Positions 22,122 to 28,924 of a DNA stretch of 29,863 bases are shown piece after piece. Source of the DNA: a virus; IMG/VR virus record IMGVR_UViG_3300025413_000091, positions 1-29,863 of that record; one strand, written 5' to 3'. The notes below the pieces were generated by a model, which saw only the letters and a list, made by a program, of their open reading frames with translations, did not search any database and was not told the origin of the DNA. The position numbers were made by a program, and so were the translations under genes. The number at the start of each line of letters is the position of its first letter. The stretch's first letter is position 1.

Positions 22122-24166
22122 TGCCTATCGGTAACATAGACGTTGCGGTTCGACAAGCGCTTGGGGCTTCACCTCAAAAAAGCCCTATGTCGGGAAGAAA
22201 TCCTCAGTTACAACCAACTGAAGAACAAAGTCAACCTGCTTCTGACTTTGGTGATTTTGATGCCGTAACGTTACATAAAGCCGTTGCAAGTGCTTTAAAG
22301 GAAAAGAAACCTGAAACTTCTAGTTTTTTTAGTAAATTGTGGCAAGGTGCTAAAGAGACTGGACAAGGTGTTGCTGCCCTTGGCGATGTTACTTTGGGCG
22401 GTGTTATTCCTGCGGTGGCTGGTGGTGTTACTTATGCAGGTGCTAGAGCATTGCAAAAAACACCTCAAGAAGCTGCTGCGCTTGAAAAAGCAGTAACAGA
22501 AAGCACAAGCCAACCATTTGGTAAAGCGTTTGGTGTCACGCAAACACCTGGTTACCAAAATGAGGCAACCAACCAAGCCATGAATTTCATTAGTCAAAAC
22601 ATGGGCAAAGGTGCTTCATGGATTGCTAGAAATACTGGTTTGCCTCTTGGTGACGTTCAAAATATGATGGGGACAATTACAACAGCTATTGCGCCTGAAG
22701 CAGGTAAAGCGGTTGGTAGAGAATTGTCTTATATGGGTGAGGCTGCCAAACAAGGCGCTAAAGCCGTTACTGCACCTTTGTCTGATTTAACAGAACAATT
22801 TAAATCTAAGTTGCCAACTGTCAGAATTGAAAAAGGCTTGCAGAGTGCTGGTGCTGCTGCCGTACCTGACGAGCGAATGATTCAAGCTGCTATTTCACAA
22901 GTTAGCCCTGAATTACAACAAGAAATAGGTAAGATACCTGTTAACAAGGTTAATGTTCCTGTATTGCAACGTCACGTTGAAGCAGATACTTTACCTATTC
23001 CTATTAGGCTTACAGAAGGCCAAGCAACAGGCGATCCTGTGATTATTTCGCAAGAGATGAACAGACGTGGTGTGCCTGGCAATGAAGCGCTTGTAACTCG
23101 TTTAAATCAACAAAACGGACAACTGATTGACAACCTAAGAGAACTTAGAGGTCATGTTGCTCCTGACGTTGGTGCGTCTAGACCAATTGAATTAGGCCAA
23201 AACATTATTGATTCTTACAAAGAAATCAACGATAAGTTGGAAAAAGAAATTGGTGGTAAATATCAAGCGTTAAGAGATGCTGCTGGCGGTCAATTTCCTA
23301 TTGATGCCAAACAACTATTGAATAACGTTGATAGCAAATTAAAAAAAGAATTGTTATCTAATGAAGTTCCTGCGGGCCAATACAAAGAATTGCAAAGGCT
23401 TGCTAACGATAACAATATGACGTTTGAAGACTATTTGTCTTTACGCAGAAACCTTGGTGATGTTGCTAGAACAAGTCAAGATGGTCAGACTAGAAAAGCA
23501 GCTAGTTTTATGATTCAAGAGTTAGAGAATTTACCCTTGAGCAAAGAAGCTGCAAACCTTAAACCTTTGGCTGACGATGCTAGAAATGCTGCCAAGAATA
23601 GATTTAAGATGCTTGAAGTTGATCCTGCGATGAAAGCTGCGGTAGAGGATTCTGTTCCTGCTGACAAGTTTACACAAAAGTTTGTTGTAAATGGAATCAA
23701 CAAAAACATTGAAAAAATGATTGGTCATTTGGGTGAAAACTCACCTGCTCATCAAAGTATGAAAGCATCCATCATTTACCACTTGGCTGATCGAGCTGGT
23801 GTGCCTGACTTGACAGGTAACTTTACCCAAGCGGGTTACAACAAAGCCTTGATTGCATTAGACAAGATGAATAATCTCAATACTGTAATGCAAGGCGATG
23901 CAGTACCGTTGAAGACTTTGGGTAATGTGGCTGGTTATATTCAACAACAACCCAAGGGATCGTTTGTCAACAATTCCAATACTTTGGTTGGTGCTTTGGC
24001 TGGTCGTGCTGCTGGAGCTGCTGAAACATTGGCAAACGCTATGGGTGGCGGTAAATATGGAATTCCTGTTGGCTCTATCATTAGAAATGAAGCTAGAAAA
24101 TTTAAAGCAGGACAAGAAACTGAAAAGTCATTAAAGCCTGGTGCAGGTGTGGAAATAAAGGAATAA
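22121..24166 (+). CDS. Putative large ejection protein (gp16-like position)
   Basis: The 681-residue protein is mostly helical. A hydrophobic alanine/glycine-rich stretch at about 82-110 (GVAALGDVTLGGVIPAVAGG) could contact membrane. Charged helices cover 320-560 (LRELRGHVAPD, EINDKLEKEIGGKYQALRDA, FEDYLSLRRNLGDVART). Another small-residue stretch sits near 625-650. Long helical proteins of this type at the end of the podovirus virion operon are commonly injected with DNA and help form the trans-envelope channel; this is inferred from position. No lytic transglycosylase or peptidase motif is seen. It is followed after one base by the fibre gene. Confidence 0.6.
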   Translation: MPIGNIDVAVRQALGASPQKSPMSGRNPQLQPTEEQSQPASDFGDFDAVTLHKAVASALKEKKPETSSFFSKLWQGAKETGQGVAALGDVTLGGVIPAVAGGVTYAGARALQKTPQEAAALEKAVTESTSQPFGKAFGVTQTPGYQNEATNQAMNFISQNMGKGASWIARNTGLPLGDVQNMMGTITTAIAPEAGKAVGRELSYMGEAAKQGAKAVTAPLSDLTEQFKSKLPTVRIEKGLQSAGAAAVPDERMIQAAISQVSPELQQEIGKIPVNKVNVPVLQRHVEADTLPIPIRLTEGQATGDPVIISQEMNRRGVPGNEALVTRLNQQNGQLIDNLRELRGHVAPDVGASRPIELGQNIIDSYKEINDKLEKEIGGKYQALRDAAGGQFPIDAKQLLNNVDSKLKKELLSNEVPAGQYKELQRLANDNNMTFEDYLSLRRNLGDVARTSQDGQTRKAASFMIQELENLPLSKEAANLKPLADDARNAAKNRFKMLEVDPAMKAAVEDSVPADKFTQKFVVNGINKNIEKMIGHLGENSPAHQSMKASIIYHLADRAGVPDLTGNFTQAGYNKALIALDKMNNLNTVMQGDAVPLKTLGNVAGYIQQQPKGSFVNNSNTLVGALAGRAAGAAETLANAMGGGKYGIPVGSIIRNEARKFKAGQETEKSLKPGAGVEIKE

Positions 24167-24167
24167 C

Positions 24168-24716
24168 ATGAGCGTCTTACTTTCTCCTATTGGTAACGGT
24201 TTTCAATTCTTTTCATCTGTTGGCCCATCTGTGCCATTATCAGGTGGATATATTTACACCTATCAAGCAGGTACATCAACCGCTTTAGCAACTTATACAA
24301 CCAACGCAGGTACGATTGCTAACACCAATCCTATCGTGTTAGGCGCTGATGGAAGACCTCCACAAGAGATTTGGTTGACAAGTGGTTCTAACTACAAGTT
24401 TGTGTTGACAGACTCAAGCAACAATCAAATTGCTACCTATGACAACCTTTATGGTATTGTAAATAGCGCACCTGTGGCTAATCCTGTTCCATCAGGCTCA
24501 ATCATTATGTGGAGTGGCTCAATTGCAGCTATTCCTTCAGGATATGTTATTTGTAACGGTAGCAACGGAACTCCTAACTTGTTGGATTCTTTTGTTGTCG
24601 GTGCAGGTAATACCTACGCAGTTGGAAATACTGGTGGATTTACAAGCTCAGTAACATCTAACGTTGGCACTAACTTGCCTTTGTACTACGCATTGGCTTT
24701 CATAATGAAAACCTAA
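24168..24716 (+). CDS. Short tail fibre with head-binding-like and collar-like domains
   Basis: Residues 1-95 resemble the virion-binding domain of tailspikes (VPLSGGYIYTYQAGTSTALA, then NPIVLGADGRPPQEIWLTSG and a strand YKFVLTDSSNNQIATYDN). Residues 108-182 match the phage tail-collar domain: PSGSIIMWSGSIAAIPSGYV, CNGSNGTPNL, DSFVVGAGNTY, ending LPLYYALAFIMKT. In many collar fibres a longer histidine/threonine-rich segment lies between VGAG..YAVG and the end; here it is only about 15 residues. It probably attaches to the tail hub and contacts the cell surface. Confidence 0.78.
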   Translation: MSVLLSPIGNGFQFFSSVGPSVPLSGGYIYTYQAGTSTALATYTTNAGTIANTNPIVLGADGRPPQEIWLTSGSNYKFVLTDSSNNQIATYDNLYGIVNSAPVANPVPSGSIIMWSGSIAAIPSGYVICNGSNGTPNLLDSFVVGAGNTYAVGNTGGFTSSVTSNVGTNLPLYYALAFIMKT

Positions 24717-24717
24717 A

Positions 24718-24927
24718 ATGGATGAGAAGATGATCACAATGACAGAACATCGTTTATCGGTTCATGAGCAAGTGTGTGCCGAACGTTATGAAGGCATTCA
24801 GAATGCTTTGTACAAAGGCGAAAAGCGCATGAGCAAGATTGAATACTTGCTTTATACGGTTATTGTTTGTGTGCTGATGGGGCCTGGCGTTGCAGCAACC
24901 TTTTTCCACAAGTTGTTTGGTATGTAA
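24718..24927 (+). CDS. Small membrane protein of the lysis region
   Basis: The 69-residue protein has a charged helical N-terminus (TEHRLSVHEQVCAERYEGIQ, then YKGEKRMSKIEYLL) and one hydrophobic helix (YTVIVCVLMGPGVAATFF, about 47-64), with a short basic tail. Small proteins with a coiled N-terminus and one C-terminal helix are typical before phage lysis genes and are sometimes called holin-like; this one could be a holin partner or antiholin. It starts one base after the fibre stop and abuts the next gene. Confidence 0.6.
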   Translation: MDEKMITMTEHRLSVHEQVCAERYEGIQNALYKGEKRMSKIEYLLYTVIVCVLMGPGVAATFFHKLFGM

Positions 24928-25626
24928 ATGCCTCTTGCGTTTGTTGCTTTAGCTTCAAGTGCCGTCAAGATAATAAAGGAATCCTGTGAACTCTATAAAG
25001 AAGGTCGGCAAATCGTTACTGACATTGCCCATGAAGTTGATGGAGTTGTCAAAGACGTTAAGACAGTACAAAAGAAAGCCAAAGGGTTACTTGGGTTCTT
25101 AGGCGCTTTATTTGGTGAAAAAGAAAAACCAAAAGAAGAAGTCCAAGCACCAGTTGTTAAAAAGAAAAAGAAGCAACCACCGCCTGAGTTTGATGAGAAT
25201 CTGATCTACAAACAAGTAGCAGATTCTTTAACAAAGTTCTTTCAAGCCTACAATGGCCTAAAGAATTATGTTAAGGAAAAACAAGAGTTATCGTTGCACG
25301 TTGATGACGAGGAAGGTCAGGCTTTGGCTATTCAAATCACGATTGCAGAATTGCAAATGGAGAAGATTTCATCTGATCTTAGCAATTTTATGGTTTACTC
25401 TGTTCCTAATGAACTAAAGGATTTGTACACAAGGATCAACGCAACGATTGGGGATATTGCAACAAAACAAGCATTGGCTAGAAGGGAAGAACTACTGAAG
25501 GAAAGAAGAGCAAGATGGCAACGTCAGCAAAAGGCAAGCCTAATCCAAAATCGAGTGGCGGTTTCAGTAATTACAGTTCTGATGCTTCTGTACGTGTGGA
25601 TTCTGATCATAAGTCTGACTCACTAG
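24928..25626 (+). CDS. C-terminally membrane-anchored helical protein
   Basis: The 232-residue protein begins with a mildly hydrophobic stretch (PLAFVALASSAVKII), followed by a long helix and a basic, proline-containing linker (about 66-90: EKEKPKEEVQ, then VKKKKKQPPP). A second helical region contains FFQAYNGLKNYVKEKQELSL and YTRINATIGDIATKQALARR. The last 25 residues form a transmembrane helix (VAVSVITVLMLLYVWILIIS). I do not recognise the family; such proteins recur near freshwater-phage lysis genes. The last 112 bases overlap the next gene in another frame. Confidence 0.6.
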   Translation: MPLAFVALASSAVKIIKESCELYKEGRQIVTDIAHEVDGVVKDVKTVQKKAKGLLGFLGALFGEKEKPKEEVQAPVVKKKKKQPPPEFDENLIYKQVADSLTKFFQAYNGLKNYVKEKQELSLHVDDEEGQALAIQITIAELQMEKISSDLSNFMVYSVPNELKDLYTRINATIGDIATKQALARREELLKERRARWQRQQKASLIQNRVAVSVITVLMLLYVWILIISLTH

Positions 25627-25757
25627 CCATTTTGTTAATCATTGTTCTTTTGGTCATTATTCTTTTGTTTTTGCCGTTGTTGGCTTGGATGTATACCGAT
25701 ATCAGAAAGATGGAAATCAGAGTTGATAAAGCTCTAACGAGGATTGAAGGCAAATGA
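25515..25757 (+). CDS. Small single-helix membrane protein
   Basis: The ATG at 25515 lies within the preceding gene, with GAAGGAAAG upstream. The 80-residue protein has a polar Ser/Asp-rich N-terminus and one very hydrophobic helix (LAILLIIVLLVIILLFLPLL, about 38-57). A charged coiled end follows (MYTDIRKMEIRVDKALTRIE). The LLPLLAxMYxDI pattern followed by a short coiled coil recurs in phage lysis regions. It could be a holin-type or antiholin protein. The stop overlaps the next start (ATGA). Confidence 0.6.
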   Translation: MATSAKGKPNPKSSGGFSNYSSDASVRVDSDHKSDSLAILLIIVLLVIILLFLPLLAWMYTDIRKMEIRVDKALTRIEGK

Positions 25758-26014
25758 TTAAAAAATCAAGTTTTCTATACACGTCTATACTGATATGTAT
25801 ACTTTTTCCGTTTTTGTGTACAAGTTGTAATGACACATATAGGTACTATTGCCAAGACCCCGATAACTTTAGCAAAGAGCGTTGCCAAAAACCAAGATGC
25901 GAATTTAACCAAGATTGCCCCGAATATTTAGTTGCCCCAGTATTGGAGAAGAAAATTGAAGGAATTACTACTGCTCCTCCTCAACAGCCCCAAGGAACGA
26001 CTGTCTGCCGATGA
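25754..26014 (+). CDS. Cysteine-rich exported lipoprotein-like protein
   Basis: The 86-residue protein has a signal sequence: a basic MIKKS start, a hydrophobic core (FLYTSILICILFPFL) and CTSC as a possible, imperfect lipobox, with the likely lipidated cysteine at 25. The mature part has conserved-looking cysteines (YYCQDPDNFSKERCQKPRCE, NQDCPEYL), a pattern I associate with small exported proteins in freshwater-phage lysis regions. It would lie in the periplasm or be membrane-anchored. Function is unknown. It overlaps the gene before by four bases and the next by about 59. Confidence 0.65.
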   Translation: MIKKSSFLYTSILICILFPFLCTSCNDTYRYYCQDPDNFSKERCQKPRCEFNQDCPEYLVAPVLEKKIEGITTAPPQQPQGTTVCR

Positions 26015-26414
26015 GATAGAAATCAGGGTCCGATCCTTTGTGATCATTGTGGTGACCTTGATTCTTGCTTTTATCGTGATGGCTTTGCTTTATTCGGTGA
26101 CGTTTGTAAGCCAACCAATCAAGGCTATGGCCCCTATTGATCAAGCGTATACCAAGATGCTCAACGACATTGTTTTGTTGATTGTGGGCGGTATTGGGGG
26201 CATTCTGACCAAGGGTTTGACAAATGAAGCTACCAACATGATGAATGCAGCTAAAGCAAACAAGGATGCTTATGTCGCACCGCCACCACCACCACCTTCT
26301 CCTATTATTGTTTCTAGCCCTAATTGGACGGCTCCTCCACCACCTACGACACCGCCAACGTTAGAAGCGGACCATGAGAGAGAGAGAATGGCGCAAGCAA
26401 GGGCAGGGTTATGA
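25956..26414 (+). CDS. Holin candidate with two membrane segments and proline-rich tail
   Basis: The TTG at 25956 is chosen because GGAGA lies seven bases upstream; a TTG at 25932 and a CTG at 26004 are alternatives. The 152-residue protein has a cytosolic-like N-terminus (NSPKERLSADEIEIRVRS). It then has one membrane helix (FVIIVVTLILAFIVMALLYS), a loop and a second hydrophobic segment (DIVLLIVGGIGGILTKG). The C-terminus is proline-rich (APPPPPPSP, APPPPTTPPT). Two helices and the place just before spanin and endolysin genes suggest the holin, but family assignment is not certain. ATGA overlap with the spanin gene. Confidence 0.6.
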   Translation: MKELLLLLLNSPKERLSADEIEIRVRSFVIIVVTLILAFIVMALLYSVTFVSQPIKAMAPIDQAYTKMLNDIVLLIVGGIGGILTKGLTNEATNMMNAAKANKDAYVAPPPPPPSPIIVSSPNWTAPPPPTTPPTLEADHERERMAQARAGL

Positions 26415-26989
26415 GTTGGTTGTCATGGTTTATTGATGACTTGTTTTATTGGATTGCCGTTATTGCATTGATTGGAGGCGCAATAGCGTATGTTTTAAGC
26501 AACTTCATAGGGTTTATCCCTATGCTTAAAGCTCATGCCATGATCCTTAAGGTCGTGGGTTTATTGTTGGTTATATCAGGAGGTTACTATGTCGCAGATC
26601 ATCACGGCTATGAAAGAAGGGTTGCTGAAGATAAAGCAGAAATTGAACGACTTAATGCAGAAGCTCGTGCAAAAGAAGTCGAGTTAAGTGGCAAACTAGC
26701 CAAGGCAAATGGTCAACTAAAGAAAGCAAAAGATGACATTAAAACCAAACAGGCTAGTATTGATTCTCGCATTGACAATGGTGAGTTGCGCCTCCCCTCC
26801 ACCTGTGGTTTACAAGCCGATTCAAGTTCCACCGTTGGGGATGGACCCAATCGAGCCGAATCTGACAAACAGGCTCTTAAAGATATTGTCTCCATCGCAA
26901 CAGAAGGAGACGCAGCCATCGTCAGCTACAACTCCTGTATTGCCCAATACGAAACCGTAAGACAAATGGTCAATGAGGGGGTTAAATGA
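26411..26989 (+). CDS. Rz: i-spanin (Rz-like)
   Basis: The inner-membrane spanin subunit fuses inner and outer membrane at lysis. The 192-residue protein has hydrophobic segments at about 12-34 (YWIAVIALIGGAIAYVLSNF) and 44-61 (MILKVVGLLLVISGGYY). A long coiled coil follows at about 66-112 (AEDKAEIERLNAEARAKEVE), then a periplasmic part with two cysteines (STCGL and YNSCIAQY). The C-terminal region contains an embedded second gene in another frame coding the partner lipoprotein, which is diagnostic of Rz/Rz1. Two membrane segments are more than the single one of classical Rz. ATGA overlaps join it to both neighbours. Confidence 0.85.
   Translation: MSWLSWFIDDLFYWIAVIALIGGAIAYVLSNFIGFIPMLKAHAMILKVVGLLLVISGGYYVADHHGYERRVAEDKAEIERLNAEARAKEVELSGKLAKANGQLKKAKDDIKTKQASIDSRIDNGELRLPSTCGLQADSSSTVGDGPNRAESDKQALKDIVSIATEGDAAIVSYNSCIAQYETVRQMVNEGVK
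26733..26960 (+). CDS. Rz1: o-spanin lipoprotein (Rz1-like), embedded in Rz
   Basis: The 75-residue gene lies entirely within the i-spanin gene in another frame. Its product has a signal peptide (NRLVLILALTMVSC) with a lipobox ending at C19, followed by a proline-rich mature part (ASPPPVVYKPIQVPP). This matches Rz1-type outer-membrane lipoproteins that bind the Rz periplasmic domain. The ATG is preceded by GAAAG-type purines. The mature lipoprotein of about 57 residues is within the usual range. Confidence 0.88.
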   Translation: MTLKPNRLVLILALTMVSCASPPPVVYKPIQVPPLGMDPIEPNLTNRLLKILSPSQQKETQPSSATTPVLPNTKP

Positions 26990-27582
26990 TCAGCGCTGAA
27001 AAACTTCATGCTTTGGGTATTGGGTCAGAATGGTCCGAACCTTTGACCACAACCTTTACAACGTTTGGGATCAATGATGTTAACCGCCAAGCTGCGTTTA
27101 TTGGACAATGTTCACACGAGTGCAACCACTTCAAAACATTGGAAGAAAACCTCAACTATCGACCCGAAACCCTTCAAAGATTGTTTGGTCACAAATTCAA
27201 GCCTGAAGAAATTGCCCTTTATGCCCACAATCCCCAAAAAATCGCAAACCGCATTTACGGTGGCAGAATGGGAAACAGAGGGGAAGAAAGTGGAGATGGA
27301 TGGAAGTTTCATGGTCGTGGATGTATACAGTTAACTGGTCACGACAATTATTGGCATTTTGGTCAAGCTATCAAGCAAGACATGGTTGCCCATCCTGAGT
27401 TAGTAGCCACACCGATGTACGCTGCACTTTCAGCAGGTTGGTTTTGGCAAACACATGGGTGCAATGACTTAGCAGAATCCGAGAATTGGGTAGGATTGAC
27501 CAAGCGGATCAATGGTGGAACAATTGGGTTAGATGAGAGAATTTCATTAACTAAACGTGCGTTAAGCGTACTAGGAGCATAA
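26986..27582 (+). CDS. Endolysin, glycoside hydrolase family 19
   Basis: This enzyme cleaves peptidoglycan glycan strands at lysis. The 198-residue protein is a GH19 domain without signal peptide. AAFIGQCSHECNHFKTLEEN carries the likely catalytic E45 and a second glutamate in TLEENLNY. GWKFHGRGCIQLTGHDNYWH (106-125) is the family's substrate-cleft motif, and AGWFWQTHGCNDLAE follows with the expected tryptophan pair. The C-terminal part has LTKRINGGTIGLDERI. Lack of a secretion signal means it needs the holin to reach the wall. It overlaps the i-spanin gene by four bases. Confidence 0.92.
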   Translation: MISAEKLHALGIGSEWSEPLTTTFTTFGINDVNRQAAFIGQCSHECNHFKTLEENLNYRPETLQRLFGHKFKPEEIALYAHNPQKIANRIYGGRMGNRGEESGDGWKFHGRGCIQLTGHDNYWHFGQAIKQDMVAHPELVATPMYAALSAGWFWQTHGCNDLAESENWVGLTKRINGGTIGLDERISLTKRALSVLGA

Positions 27583-27583
27583 A

Positions 27584-27808
27584 TTGGCTACAAATTTCAA
27601 ATACACCAAGGGTGAAACCAAGCAAGAGATGGACAAGCATTTTGTCATCAAAAAAGATTGGGAAAAAGAGCGTGAACACGTGATGAAATTGGAAAAGGAA
27701 CTCAAAAAGCATGAGAAAACAGATATTTCTCGTGCCCATCCAATGCACTCACACGATGGCGGTATGCGTCAACCTTCAGCAGGTATTCCAGCCCTTCGTA
27801 AAGGCTAA
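27584..27808 (+). CDS. Small charged protein at the end of the plus-strand genes
   Basis: The TTG at 27584 has GGAG six bases upstream. The 74-residue product is strongly charged and helical in the middle (DKHFVIKKDWEKEREHVMKL). It ends with a histidine/methionine/glycine-rich part (HPMHSHDGGMRQPSAG) that recalls the composition of the protein at 1198-1536. Function is unknown. It is the last plus-strand gene and its end overlaps the minus-strand HNH gene by 33 bases. Confidence 0.6.
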   Translation: MATNFKYTKGETKQEMDKHFVIKKDWEKEREHVMKLEKELKKHEKTDISRAHPMHSHDGGMRQPSAGIPALRKG

Positions 27809-28204
27809 ATAGATTTCAGTCAATGGTATGTTTGGAGGCCATTGATCTGTTACGCAAAGATGGTAAAGCGTTTTAATGTGCGCTTCTTCCCATTCTTGTC
27901 TTCGTTCTTCTTTAGTAAAGAAGATACCTTGATCTATTTTGTAATGGCACATTTGGCATAAAGCAGCGATGTAGTTATCGCTTGCTTTAATGCCTCTGCC
28001 CTTTCCGCCATGCCAATTACTGTGCGCTGCTTGGGCTAGATGGAAACCACACCGCTGACAGTTTAGGGTAGATACTAAGCGGAGTAGATTCTTGTTCCGC
28101 ACATATTGATTCTTCGGAAATGCCCTCAAGGGTGGTGAATCTGTGTCGGTTTTGGCATTCATAGCGCCTTCTTCTTGTATTGTTGTCATTAACTCTTGAT
28201 TCAA
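27776..28204 (-). CDS. HNH-type nuclease-like protein
   Basis: The conserved domain contains LNCQRCGFHLAQAAHSNWHG, GKGRGIKASDNYIAALCQMC and HYKIDQG, then FTKEERRQEWEEAH. The two CxxC pairs and the histidine/aspartate pattern fit a small HNH (DUF968-like) zinc-stabilised nuclease known from phage recombination or packaging regions. The longest frame gives 142 residues from 28204, but the first 30-35 residues overlap the zinc-ribbon gene and look unconserved. Starts at an internal ATG (28162), TTG or GTG (28102) are possible. The 3' end overlaps the last plus-strand gene. Confidence 0.72.
   Translation of the reverse strand: MNQELMTTIQEEGAMNAKTDTDSPPLRAFPKNQYVRNKNLLRLVSTLNCQRCGFHLAQAAHSNWHGGKGRGIKASDNYIAALCQMCHYKIDQGIFFTKEERRQEWEEAHIKTLYHLCVTDQWPPNIPLTEIYLAFTKGWNTC
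27820..27845. other. Inverted repeat at the convergent gene junction
   Basis: TCAATGG (27820-27826) and CCATTGA (27839-27845) form a perfect 7-bp stem with a 12-base loop, twelve bases after the last plus-strand stop and inside the minus-strand HNH gene. No T run follows on either strand, so ordinary intrinsic termination is not supported. It might stall or protect convergent transcripts. Confidence 0.35.
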
Positions 28205-28241
28205 TTGTTCTTGTTTTGGCTTCGCAAATTGGACATTTCAT
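28017..28241 (-). CDS. NrdR-like zinc-ribbon protein
   Basis: The first 40 residues, MKCPICEAKTRTIESRVNDN then NTRRRRYECQNRHRFTTLE, match the N-terminal zinc ribbon of NrdR-type regulators as found in many small phage proteins. C3, C6, C29 and H33 are possible metal ligands. The arginine run would contact nucleic acid. The remaining 34 residues overlap the HNH gene in another frame and look unconserved. It may be a small transcription regulator. The ATG overlaps the stop of the upstream gene by four bases. Confidence 0.72.
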   Translation of the reverse strand: MKCPICEAKTRTIESRVNDNNTRRRRYECQNRHRFTTLEGISEESICAEQESTPLSIYPKLSAVWFPSSPSSAQ

Positions 28242-28567
28242 TCATGACTCCTGATGGCTAGACGTTCTGAGGCTTCTCTTGTGCGCCAAATTTGGATTGA
28301 TAGGTCCGCAGATTGGAGTTGTAGTTTAAGCGTTTCTTCGACTTCTACGGCTTTTGCTAACGCATAAATCAGCTTTCCATAGGCCTCACTACTAAGTGCT
28401 TCACGTTCTTGCGCTACGGCCTGTTTGAAGCCGTTTTGGAGGGCTTCTGTCATCAAGAATGCTTTGGTGGCCTTTAATTCCAACTCAACCTTAACCCTTG
28501 CAGCTTTGGCTTGGGCATAAAGAGAGGCATTATTGTAGATAAATTCAGCGTTTTGTTCAGGAGTCAT
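28238..28567 (-). CDS. Helical phage protein of unknown function
   Basis: The 109-residue protein is helical throughout: MTPEQNAEFIYNNASLYAQA, KVELELKATKAFLMTEALQN, VAQEREALSSEAYGKLIYAL, AVEVEETLKLQLQSADLSIQ, ending IWRTREASERLAI. The order AQERExxx...Y..L...L..AVEVEE.L...L..A...I.IWRT is a recurrent phage protein encoded among replication and recombination genes. The function has not been established to my knowledge. It overlaps both neighbours in the minus-strand operon. Confidence 0.75.
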   Translation of the reverse strand: MTPEQNAEFIYNNASLYAQAKAARVKVELELKATKAFLMTEALQNGFKQAVAQEREALSSEAYGKLIYALAKAVEVEETLKLQLQSADLSIQIWRTREASERLAIRSHE

Positions 28568-28673
28568 GGTTCACCATTAAGTAAGCTAACCAAATACAAA
28601 TCATTACCAAGCCAGCACTCATGCAAGCACAAATCAAAGAAATGAGGGTAATCACAAAAGTTAACAGGGTCAT
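28557..28673 (-). CDS. Tiny membrane peptide, 38 residues
   Basis: The ATG at 28673 overlaps the upstream stop (ATGA), and the stop overlaps the next gene's start by eleven bases. The peptide is almost wholly hydrophobic: MTLLTFVITLISLICACMSA, then GLVMICIWLAYLM and a short polar end. This could be one long or two short membrane segments, with three cysteines. The coupling at both ends and the absence of another gene in this gap support it. Function is unknown. Confidence 0.55.
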   Translation of the reverse strand: MTLLTFVITLISLICACMSAGLVMICIWLAYLMVNHDS

Positions 28674-28924
28674 TCTTGTCCCCTTGTTCTGATATCTTGT
28701 GCAATGCTTTGTTGAGCAAACAAATATCCTTTTTTTATATCTTTATTTTCATCATGCAAAATTCTGTTTTCTGCAATCTTTGCACAAGCCTCACGTTCTT
28801 TTTCTGCTACCAGTTTGGCAAAGCGTAATAAATCATCATCATCTAAACGCCATTCTTCTGGATATTTTTTAGGGCTATAACCTCCAGCTTCTTTAGCCAT
28901 CTCTATGATTTCATCTTTAGTCAT
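28670..28924 (-). CDS. Small phage protein with EREACAKIAE motif
   Basis: The 84-residue protein starts with a short helix (MTKDEIIEMAKEAGGY), then a DDDDLLRFAKLVAEKEREAC segment and AKIAE, ending with IAQDIRTRGQE. The combination of LxRFAxLV...EREACAKxxE...AIRxRG is a very common small phage protein motif of unknown function, usually in early operons. It overlaps the RusA gene by four bases and the membrane-peptide gene by four bases. Confidence 0.72.
   Translation of the reverse strand: MTKDEIIEMAKEAGGYSPKKYPEEWRLDDDDLLRFAKLVAEKEREACAKIAENRILHDENKDIKKGYLFAQQSIAQDIRTRGQE

Noticed and set aside
26713-26919. Minus-strand frame opposite the spanin genes
   Set aside because: The region is already doubly coded on the plus strand (Rz with embedded Rz1), which explains the open frames; the minus-strand product has no features.
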